Of a stretch of DNA of 64,000 bases, positions 44,380-54,062 are shown one piece after another; within the stretch, counting starts at the first letter, position 1, and the number at the start of each line of letters is the position of its first letter. The DNA comes from Tieghemiomyces parasiticus (lineage: Eukaryota > Kickxellomycota > Dimargaritomycetes > Dimargaritales > Dimargaritaceae): assembly GCA_027575765.1 (NCBI GenBank), contig JANBPT010000023.1, positions 1 to 64,000 of the forward strand, in the 5' to 3' direction. The notes below the pieces were generated by a model. That model saw only the letters and a list, made by a program, of their open reading frames with translations. It had not been told where the DNA came from and ran no database searches. The translations under genes and the position numbers were made by a program.

Positions 44380-47239
44380 TCACTCATCGCCAATGGTCAA
44401 GACAATCTTGCCCATGTTGTGGTTGCCCTCCATGTAACGGTGGGCCTCGGCGACTTGTTTCCAAGAAAACACCTTGTCGACCACAACCTTAAAGTCCCCG
44501 CCGACGATCTTGGGCATTACGTGCTTCTCGACTGCCTCAGCCAGATGTTGCTGGTATTCTACGGATCGCGAGCGCAGTGTCGAACCTTGGATCTATATGC
44601 AGCGCGTTGAACGAACATAAGGAGCGGCAGATTTAGAAACAGTCCAGTGTCAATGTGATTATCGAGAAGGTAGGGGAAGACTGATACAAGGCGTTAATCC
44701 CGTGGCGACCATTGGTCAGAGAGCCAGGTGGGGAAGAATGATGGCCAGAAGCAGCCCCTCTGCTTCGGACCAACAACAGTCCGGGCTTTAGCGAGCAGCC
44801 ACGCCTAGCATAGGTGGCTACCGATGTGTGCGGCCAAGCGTGGAGAATAGCGTTGACATACCGTGAGACGCTTGAACAGGATGGGCCCGATATTGGCCTT
44901 TTCGAGTTGGACACCTGTGTCGTTATCAAGTCAAAAAGGGCGGTAAAGGAAGCACAGAAGTCGACGTGCAAGCGGAAGGATTAGTCTGGTAACTTAAGGT
45001 CCGAGAAGAGGGACAAGCGTAGTCGGGACAGTCGTCCAGCTGGCAATTTCTTGCTCTGCTATTGGATACAGCAGAAGCAGAACCAAGCACTGTACCTACC
45101 GGAGAGGAAACCAAGGAGGACCATGTGGCCGTCAAGAGCTAGGCTGTCCAAGTTCCTCTGCCAGTAGTTGGCGCCAATGTAGTCCACGAGCACGTCCACG
45201 CCGCGACCGTCGGTCTCGCGCTTGATCTAGGGGGGCGAATAACGCGGCGTCATTTGAGAGGAAAATGGACGGGTTAGAAAATGGTACTGCATAGCTGGCT
45301 AGTAAAACCCTGGGTAATAACGCGACCTGTCACCAAGTACGGCTTAGAGCAGTGACCAGCGAGAAAATATTCATGTTACGAGAAACCGAGAGGATTATGG
45401 CGTAAAATCGTTGCACCAACCTACCACTTCGGCAAAGTCCGCCTCCTTGTAGTTGATTGTGTGGGTGGCGCCTAGGCTGCGACAGTGCTCTAGCTTTTTG
45501 TCGCTCCCGGCCGTGGTGAAAATCCGGCGCCTGCAGTGATTGCACGTAGGGATGTGTAAATAAATGAAATATATATACTATTGGTACCACGGGCGAGGTC
45601 GGGAGACCAGTAAGTAATGGCGCGGGGTACCGGCACAGTTACTAGTGCGACCCAGTGACGGCAATATCAGGGTGCCCTGCACCTCGAGGCCACTAGTGCC
45701 ATGCGAGCATGATACCTGGAGGGTCTCGCCACTTACGCTCCGACCAAACGGGCGATCTGAATCGCTGCCGTGCTCACGCCGCTGGCGCCGGCATGAATGA
45801 GGATGTCCTGACCTGTATCCCGTACATGATATCATTTGTGAAATAAGCTACCGGTTAGGCCCGGATTTCTCCGTGACGCCATTCGCCTCCAGCCATGCCC
45901 CGGAGTTGAATGGGGTCGAGTTGCATACTATTTCAGATAGACTTGCCATTCTGTAACTTGGAAATATGTTTGACCGCCTGCCAGGCCGTGATGCATGCCT
46001 GTGTCGAAATCGTGGGCCACGGCAGGGGGGAAGGGCAGGATAAATGGGTAGAAAAGTAAGCCACGGTTTACGTACGTAGCGCGACCGCGGGGTGTGTTCT
46101 ACCCTGCCTTGTCGCTTCCGTGGTGGCGCGCCTACCTCAGGAATGGCCGCGGCCACTTCGAACGTGATGCCTTCAGGAATGTGCATTGCCATGCGCGCAT
46201 CGATGACAGCGAACTGGCGCGGTAAAGTGTACATGTCATGTTTAAGTCCACGTAGCGGTGATTAATACTTGAGAAGAGTACACAGTGCTCATTCAATTGT
46301 AGGCGCCTCTGCCATGCTTAAAGGTTGGTGATACTTACTTCGGCGTAGGCACCGCCGTACATGAGACCGAATACGCGGTCGCCCGCTCGGAACGACGTGA
46401 CTGTAATTATTGGACGGTCAAGTATGAAGATGTATGGTGGGGGAGAAGGGCGTTGTAGCTGTCTATTGGATGTACTCAACGCTGGATTATTACACAAATG
46501 CAGACGGCAAGCGCGGTAGCGCCAGCGGTTTCGGCTAGTTCAGCTGCCGGTTACTCTCCACGACTTACCATCCGTGCCGACACTTTCGACGACACCCGAC
46601 ATCTCAACGCCTAGGATTTGGCTAGCGCCCGCGGGCACTGGATAGCGGCCCTCGCGCTGCACGATATCCATACGGTTGACGCCGATGGCCTTGATCTGAT
46701 AGGCATAACGTTCATCAAAAAAATTGGATTCGTTAAGCCCAGTATCCAACACTGGTTTTCTTGATCTCATCACTAGCTATCTTGCTCAGGCCAGTTGTTT
46801 CCTCGAGCTACTCCCTGGGAAGTTCCAGGGAGGTAGGGGAGTAAGATCCGCTAATGTAAACTGGCAGTGTTGGCCGACGCAGCTACCTACTTTGACGAGA
46901 ATCTCGGCGGGCTTGGGTTCTGGTTTACCCACCTGGCCAAAGGTCAGCTGGGAGCTGTCGCCTATAATGAAGGAACGTGTACATCGCAGTGGTTAGAGGT
47001 GTCACGAACGACAAGTACTAACGATACCACGTTAGAACCACGACTCTTTCATACTTTAAGTGGACACCTCCTGCCCGTGACGCACAAAAATAGCGGAAGC
47101 CTCAGGCGATAGCGACGTGGCCACCGGGACGAAACCGTCTCGCTGGCCTAGCGTTTCGCTCGCCGACGTATCAAGCCTACACATTTGTAAACCTGTTGGC
47201 GAATGACCTACCTGGCTGCTTAACGAGAACGGCCTGCAT
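44380..47239 (-). CDS. TP53I3-like NADPH:quinone oxidoreductase, 11 exons
   Basis: Zinc-free member of the medium-chain reductase family, reducing quinones with NADPH. Minus-strand exons: 47239-47212, 46961-46891, 46695-46569, 46400-46339, 46213-46136, 45998-45947, 45812-45737, 45530-45425, 45226-45100, 44914-44862 and 44592-44380. All are in phase; total 330 residues. Seen: [11 protein letters not shown] start, [54 protein letters not shown], Rossmann segment [30 protein letters not shown] and MGKIVL end. The order and PGASxILGxE/NYW motifs point to the TP53I3 (PIG3) branch rather than zeta-crystallin. The sixth intron has a GC donor. Eleven exons for 330 residues contrasts with several single-exon neighbours. 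Confidence 0.95.
45813..45946 (-). other. GC-AG intron in quinone oxidoreductase gene
   Basis: On the minus strand exon 6 ends AATG and the intron begins GCAAGT at 45946; the acceptor is ATACAG before 45812. Joining gives [14 protein letters not shown] in frame, as expected between the catalytic and nucleotide-binding parts. No nearby GT donor keeps this frame. Confidence 0.85.
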
Positions 47240-48313
47240 GGTATCGTTGTGGGAATGTGGCTTGGGGGTTAGGAATGTTCAAGTGTCGAGTTGCAATGGA
47301 CGGGGCAAATGCGGTAAGCGCAGGGGCAAGTGATCAGCTTATTAAGTTACCCTTGGCCCCGTCGCCGGTGTCTCAGAGGGTGGAGGGTTTGGTTGAGGGC
47401 ACAGCCAAGCCAGTCACAGCGGGCCTGGGGAAATGAGACGGTCGATAACCCCGCCAACTCGGCATCCCACACGTCACTGGGACTGCTTTGTCAGCAACCA
47501 AAGGGCACTCCATCCCACTGATTCGACCACCGTACGCGGAGCAGTCCGCTCCCCCTTTCCTTCCGTAGCGTGGTTAGTGGCCAGCAGGGGGCGGGGCTCC
47601 ATTTGCTAGGTTCGCATGATTGTTGGCCTTGGCAAAGAGAACGGTTATAGAGGCCTGCCTCCCTAGCAACTGGCTTCGAGCAGCTGATTGCTGCGTTCCA
47701 CTGCGGCATTGTGTCCCCCCTGTCGGCGAACGCGTACACGGCTTTGGTACGCTCGTATACCAGCAAAACCGTACCGCCCACTGATAACTCTGCCTTAGAT
47801 GTCCCGCTCCCAAGCATAAGGTTTGGCCGCTTGGACCTTTGCGGGCCCGCCAAGGGGCTGCGCATGTGCGCTGCTCGCCTCGATTTTGCCCACGCTCACC
47901 TCCCCCCATGAAAGACGTAGTCACACGACTTTGGGGCGTTTGATTTCGAAGCCGCAGCCCATCGGGACTCGCCCAATCGGGAGGCGCCCCGAATACCCAC
48001 TGTCGTCACGCCAGCGGGTTTGGGCCGGTCCGGGTCCCGAGCCTGTAGTTTCCTTCCTTCCATCCTCTCTCTGGAAAACATTGGGGGGGGGAGAGAGGCG
48101 AGGCAGTGTGGCTGGTGGGGGGGGGCAAAGAGACGCTTGGCATGGCCGGTTATGGGAAAGTTGTACTTCCTAATGCGTTCGAAATAACCTACCATCACTA
48201 TCCTGTTCACCCATTTCCTTACGCTCCTCTCTGGCTTCCTTTTCATTGCGACCCTTTCGTATTCCGTCCCCAATACTACCGCCTTAATAACCCCACACCA
48301 TCACTTCAGCACC
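47240..48313. promoter_or_regulatory. Divergent intergenic, quinone oxidoreductase / LFG
   Basis: About 1.07 kb between the two start codons. The 130 bases before 48314 are C/T-rich on the plus strand, as in other leaders. G-runs occur near 48084 and 48117. Overlapping open frames up to 125 codons on both strands look spurious. Confidence 0.5.
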
Positions 48314-49159
48314 ATGGGTAAGGTCACCATGCCCACTCCGGGCGACACCAGCCCCTACCCAGCCGCACCCCCTGCTTACCAGGCACCTGTGGCTTCGTCC
48401 TCGGCGGGAGGCGGTGCTCACCGCTACCAGGCCATTCCGGAAGCTGACACGAACCCCACAGGCGGGGAGGACGACGACCTACCTGACGACTTCAAGTATG
48501 GCACCACAGTCAGCCAGTGCGACGTAGATATTCGCCACGCCTTCATCCGCAAGGTATATTCCATCCTCACTGCCCAGCTCCTGGCCACCACGGGTATGGG
48601 TATTCTCTTTATGTTCAACCAGACCGTCAATACCTGGGCCCTGCAAAATGTGTGGTCGCTCTACGTGTCGGCGTTCGGTTCCCTGGGCGCTCTGCTGGGT
48701 CTACTCTGGAAGCGACGCTCTTACCCAGCCAATTTTGTGTGGCTGAGCGGGTTCACGCTGCTTGAGGCCTACAGTATCGGGTTTGTGGTCAGTCTGTACG
48801 ATACCACGCTGGTGCTGCAGGCCCTGCTCATCACCCTGGGCCTGTTTACCGTCCTGACCCTCTTTACCTTCCAATCCAAGTTTGACTTTAGCCGCCTGGG
48901 CTCCATCCTGTTCTTCGCACTAATGGGAGTACTGTTGGTCGGTCTAGTCCAGATCTTTTTGCCCTTCAACCGCACCTTCGACCTGATCATGGCTGTGCTC
49001 ACCGCCGTCATTTTCAGTGGCTACGTGCTTTACGATACTCATAATATCATCCACCGCCTATCCCCCGAGGAGTACATTGTGGCCGCCGTCGACCTATACC
49101 TCGACATTATCAACTTGTTTTTGGCCATTCTGCGCATCCTGTCCAACTCCCGTGACTAG
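48314..49159 (+). CDS. BAX inhibitor-1 / LFG (TMBIM) family membrane protein
   Basis: Multi-pass membrane protein of the TMBIM family, related to Ca2+ leak across ER, Golgi or vacuole membranes and protection from cell death (yeast Bxi1/Ybh3). Single exon, 281 residues. The first 65 residues are proline-rich and soluble, with a PPAY motif at 19-22. Then FIRKVYSILTAQLLATTG opens the first helix. Six to seven hydrophobic segments follow, and the signature FSGYVLYDTHNIIHRLSPEE leads to AAVDLYLDIINLFLAILRIL. Conserved aspartates in VLYDTHN and LYLDIIN fit the pH-sensing pair of the family. N-terminus and motifs favour the LFG4/GAAP-like branch. The CCATGGG start context and leader support the start at 48314. 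Confidence 0.95.
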   Translation: MGKVTMPTPGDTSPYPAAPPAYQAPVASSSAGGGAHRYQAIPEADTNPTGGEDDDLPDDFKYGTTVSQCDVDIRHAFIRKVYSILTAQLLATTGMGILFMFNQTVNTWALQNVWSLYVSAFGSLGALLGLLWKRRSYPANFVWLSGFTLLEAYSIGFVVSLYDTTLVLQALLITLGLFTVLTLFTFQSKFDFSRLGSILFFALMGVLLVGLVQIFLPFNRTFDLIMAVLTAVIFSGYVLYDTHNIIHRLSPEEYIVAAVDLYLDIINLFLAILRILSNSRD

Positions 49160-51612
49160 GCCTCCGATAGCTGTGTGGGTGAAGAGCGGATGGCCCTCAA
49201 GCGCCTATCACTGTGTTCATCTCGTACCACACCCCTTTGTAAGCTATGCTCCTATTACACTTAGCACCATACAATACACCCTGTACCATGACATCTGGGT
49301 GGGATCAAGCGCGTCCTGATAATACGTATTTGTCGCTCTGCAGAAACTACCGTGACCATCCGGCGGCGCTAAGGAGTGACTGTGCCCAACTCTCTTACGT
49401 TGTCCAAGGACAGCGACCTGAATAGGGTGCCCAATGTACTTGCATTAAAAACGCCAGTGGTTGTGAAAGTGAGTAAACAATGAAGCAGGCGACCTGTAGA
49501 TACGGACGTGAGGCCCAAAGGGACCAAACAAGGGCAAGAGTGATTAATGAAGAACTTCGTTTTTGCACAGAGTTGTTAAAGGGCAGTCATTGTGAGAGGG
49601 TTGGTAGAGAATGGAAATACGAAATGTGCTACTAAAGGGATTCAGTCGAGGTGCCAGCGAGGTTCAAGGCGAGGCGTTGGCAGTAAAGAAGGTGCGCGGA
49701 TATGACATGTAAAGGCGGGATGTGTATTCGAGCCATACACCCCTGATTAAGGCCAGTGCAGATATTCGGAAAAGCAAGGTAGACTGCTCGCATTCTTGGC
49801 AATGACCCCATGTAGTCCATGGAGAACTAAGACGGGAGCAGTTGCTATCCGAACAGGAAATCTGTTTAGCTCAACGAGTACAGGATACCAACTTGTTAAA
49901 TAAGGACAGTAATGGAATGCATATCAAAGTCTGCGTGACTAGCTGCTTCCATTGCCCCTGATGAACGACGTATAGCCCTGTGGTGGTTGACAATTCTAAT
50001 GTACAAACCTTCGATCGAATTCTTCATCTGTATCGACCACTGTCTCTTGTGCTTGTTTTTTAGTTTCAACAACGCCTTGTCGACTGTTGTAAACAGATAT
50101 GAGATACACTGGGATAAAAAACGATGGTGATTGCTCTGGTAAACCGCAAATACGACTACTGTAGAGCATAGGATGCGCCCTTAATCGGCCGTAACAATAC
50201 AGGCAGACTTACCTTGTCATTACTTATTCATGGGGGGGATGCACCTTAAACAATATAATTTCAGAGAGGAGAGCAGGAGACCGTACATAGAGCAATTAAC
50301 CAGATAAACAGAGTCAAAACTGGGAGAGGGTAGATACTCGTATGGATAGCCTGCAGTCAAGGTAAATTGTGGCGGAGAGGTACGGGAGGCGGCCCCAACG
50401 GACCCACCAGCTTCATATCACCTCCTGCCCCCAGCCCTTGCGCTCCACTAGTTACCAGGCCTACCGGGCCAAGAGGAACAACAACATTCTCCAGAGGGTA
50501 TAGAAAAGGGCCGGGGGAGGACCCTAGCTCATCTCTTTTCTCTTCAGTATTTCATTCGTCTTATTATTTCACTTTACCTTGTCCCGTGCCCCTCCCATTT
50601 TACCACCCGTTTACTTAGTCCTCTAACTGACAACCGTTAGGCCTCGTCGGCCCTTGCTAGGTGAGCCCGTCTTCAATAAAGCTCAACCTGACTCATTACT
50701 ATTCAGTTCCGTTCTATTAATAAGCTTTCTTTATTAGTTGGTTTCGTTTGGTCAGCTCGCCTTTTCTCCCCTAGGGTAGTTTTCCCTACGACAGGAACGA
50801 GACTTCCCACTTTTGTAGAAGCTCGACGTGCCGGACCGGATATGGTTGGGTGTGGTCGGTTAGATTCATTACCAGGCAAGCCCAATTGGGATCAGATAAA
50901 ATGGCCCCGCTCTTTGGCATATCTCCAGGCTTTGGATGCACCAACGTTGCCAGCTTCGAGTGGTATCCCTACTGAAGCTAGCTGAAAATAATGGTAATAG
51001 GCCCGGAAGGCCAACGAGGTAGGGTGGAAGTGATTCGGGCTTGGCACCGTAAATGTAGCATTCCGCACCTGAAAAATGTGAGACTTCCATCCTACCAGCG
51101 CCATTAAACAGGGCAAGTCTTCAACACCTAACTACGAGCGGCAGGGCACGAAATCAGCACTGCCAAGATGGTGCCATCACAGTTACCTGGCTGGTCCTGA
51201 AGAGGTTCCCAGGGACCACTACGCTGCATAGGTGGACAGCTCAGGTATTAATAATTCGTACGTTTGGTGGTAGCATGTGGGTGAAGCCCTTGCCAAGCAC
51301 GCTGGAGACCGGCCCCGATTTTCCATTGATAAGCGAAGTGGACATTAACGGGGCGCTATGGCGGACCGTGGGCTCTGCTGCCTCACAAGATGACGTCTAG
51401 GCGGAGTTTCAAAGCGGGAAATCCGCCGGAACCTCTAGCTTCGCCGCGTACCCTATGAAGTGTGTACATGGTGCTTGACCCGCCACCGGATCGACCGCAT
51501 TCCCCCACGACCACCTTTCGCTGTCCCCTTCCCAGTCGCGATTAGGCCTTCCTAGCAGCCCCGCTGTCAGACTTCAGCTGAACTTCATCGCCATCTCGCC
51601 TCCTCGTTCGCC
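49160..51612. other. Intergenic, about 2.4 kb
   Basis: No supported gene. A C/T-rich segment at 50500-50620 resembles a leader. Opposed AATAAA-like signals occur near 50675 (plus) and 50730 (minus), but no gene upstream of either could be confirmed. Minus-strand frames of 60-74 codons between 50703 and 51116 have no motif. Confidence 0.5.
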
Positions 51613-52738
51613 ATGACCGCGATGCAAAGGCCGTTCGTGGCGGTAGTTGTGCTTGTCTACCGGTCTTCAGACAACAAAGTCCTGATTGGTCAACGCAAAG
51701 GCGTCCTTGGCGAAGGTGGGTACAGCGCATATACAGACCCTAGCTGGTAGTGCACTCAGCTCCACGGCAACGGTCGAGACTGCGATTTCCCCCGAAGCAA
51801 ACTAACTCACCCGCCACCATTACGCGCTGGCCCCCTGGGGCACTTGGCCTAATATTATCTGAACATACGTGTCACTAGGGGCATGGGAACTCCCCGGAGG
51901 TAAGTTGACAGGCCCGGTTGGAAGGGTTCAGCTCTTGATGACCAAGCCTTCTCAACTGATTGACACGGCCAAGCTACGGTAACCTTATGGTCGGGTTCGT
52001 TTCATTGGCTTGCAACCCCCCATATGACTTCGCCGGGCTAATCCTCAACCACTAGGTTATCCTTGTTTACCTTCCCCGGTGTCAGGCTCTATGGAGTACG
52101 GCGAAACCTTCGATACTAGCTGCCAGCGTAAGTATAACTACCTGCCGGACCACACCGGAGTCTGCTGACGGAGCAGCGAGTGTAAAGAGACCAACTAGGT
52201 TATACCCATAGATCCTACCACTTTTACACCCGCCACTGCTACGTACCTTGCCTTATCGGTCACCAGGTGAGGTCAAAGAGGAGACCGGTCTCGACGTAGC
52301 GGGCATCCGGCTGGTGACCGCCAAAAACATTATATTCGAGCAGGCCCACAAGCATTTCGTCTCCCTGTTCTTCGCTGCGCAGTGTGTAGACGCGGATCCT
52401 GTCCCCAAGGTAAGTTTTGCCGGCTCTTGGCAGTAAAACCCTAATATGAGAGCGGCCCTGCACCACCCGCCTTGGCCACACGATGAGGACCAGCGTCAAG
52501 GAAGTGAGTAGGAGCCAATTATCTCGGACGACTGGTTTCGCAGCTAATTTACAAGCCCTCGATTTGCAACGCAATCCTAACTCAGCTTATGGAACCAGAT
52601 AAGAGCGGGGGCTGGGTGTGGACCTCGTGGTCAGAACTACGCGAACGAAAGTACAGCCCGCTGTTTGGTATCCTCAACGACCTGGTTGACGAGTACCCTC
52701 AGGGCCCTTGGTTGGCATCGTCGAGCGGCCCCGCGTAG
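51613..52738 (+). CDS. NUDT15-like Nudix hydrolase
   Basis: Small Nudix pyrophosphohydrolase, likely acting on modified nucleoside triphosphates. Exons 51613-51715, 51879-51899 (21 bases), 52086-52127, 52267-52409 and 52586-52738 are in phase; 153 residues. The Nudix box is complete: G42-x5-E48-x7-R56-E57-x2-E60-E61-x-G63 (GGSMEYGE, then REVKEETGL), and it is spread over three exons. KGVLGEGAWELPGG before the box and the EPDKSGGWVWTSWSEL segment after it resemble NUDT15/MTH2 and plant NUDT1 proteins. The start at 51613 follows C/T-rich leader. It lies 1.3 kb before the second Nudix-containing gene, in the same orientation. Substrate is not predictable from sequence alone. Confidence 0.93.
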
Positions 52739-54062
52739 ACGTGATCGGAGGTCTAACTGGGCAACGGGGCCAACAGTATCCCTTGGCTGGTGTATCGTAG
52801 TTTTGGCTGATTCCAACTTTAGTAAATAGGAACACGCAACATAACGAATATGGTCATGGTTAAATATAGGTGTTATGTTCCACTACAGCGATGCCAGTCG
52901 AATCCGCTGAATAAGGGCATGAGGCCTCACATCACGTCTCCTTGGCCGAGTAATGGGTGGTATCTGGCATCCTCCACTACAGGTGGATTCTGGATGCAGG
53001 GTCAGCGTCGACTCTGGCTATTTTGAAGGCTAATTATTTTGACTGGTGGCTACACTCCCCATCATCTTACCACCGAGTAAAAGCGAGCTACCACCGCACA
53101 GTAACTCTATACCCGCTGACCTTGGTAAGGCATTGCTGCAGTAACAGGCCGTGTGCTGGTCGCCTTCCAAGAACTACCGTAGCTCGCCGTTAAGAAAGAC
53201 GACGGCGCCGAACCTCCTTGGTGATACGAACGTCACGAGCCGACGTTTGCCCTTCGGGGATTTTCCTTGGCCATTGTTAACCTAAACCATGCCGCTGGCC
53301 GCAGGAACCGGCGCCACCAACCGTGCGGGACATTTAGCTGCCAGGGTTTAGTGTCAACCCCTCAAAGCCATTGGGCCTCATCAGCTTATTCGGCCGAACT
53401 AGCCCGGTAACCACAGTGATCTTTGTACTAAAGCCGTTCCGATTGTTTGCGATATAGCCTCGAATCTGCCAAGGCCAGGTCGTGCTTGCAGGCCACATGC
53501 GGCCGGGAGGAAAGGAGCAGAGGGAGGGGGCGATGTGGGGCGGCCAGCCGACGGCTGGTTGAGGGTGAAAGTATGGGAATTACCACGCCGCCGACCAACT
53601 CCCACCCCCTATCGCACTCTTTCCCCCGAGAGCACGTTCCACTGCTTGGACACCGCCCACTTTAATACCCTTGGCCATCTACTGCCCGTCCCACCCGTGG
53701 TGGATCGGTATGACTTCGCCTGGGCCGAGGGGTCCCTTTCTCGCCCGCTATTCCTCGTAGCCTGTATCTTCCGGCATAGTTTATGGGATCGCTTACCTCC
53801 ACCCCATCCGTTGTCGACCACCCTTCCGTTGGAACTAGACCCGATCGTTCCTAGTCCCTTAAACCGTTCGTCCCTGGCTTGAACATCTCCTACTCATCAT
53901 CCACTAGCTTCCCAACCATCAAGTTCCTTCTACGCCTCCTTTCACCGACCGCCACCCCCCACCCTGGTCTGCATCCCCCATTAGCCGAGCGACCCCACTC
54001 CTCACCCCTTCATCCCTCTACTTCGCAAGTCCACCCTCGTCCGTCACCGCAACGAACCCTCC
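52739..54062. promoter_or_regulatory. Intergenic and C/T-rich leader of the fusion gene
   Basis: The first 800 bases show nothing. From about 53540 to the ATG at 54063 the plus strand is pyrimidine-rich, opening a spurious 115-codon frame (53535-53882). Best read as promoter and long leader. Confidence 0.5.

Noticed and set aside
50703..51116. Minus-strand frames near opposed AATAAA-like signals
   Set aside because: Short (60-74 codons), overlapping in different frames, no family resemblance, and no convincing splice chain could be built.
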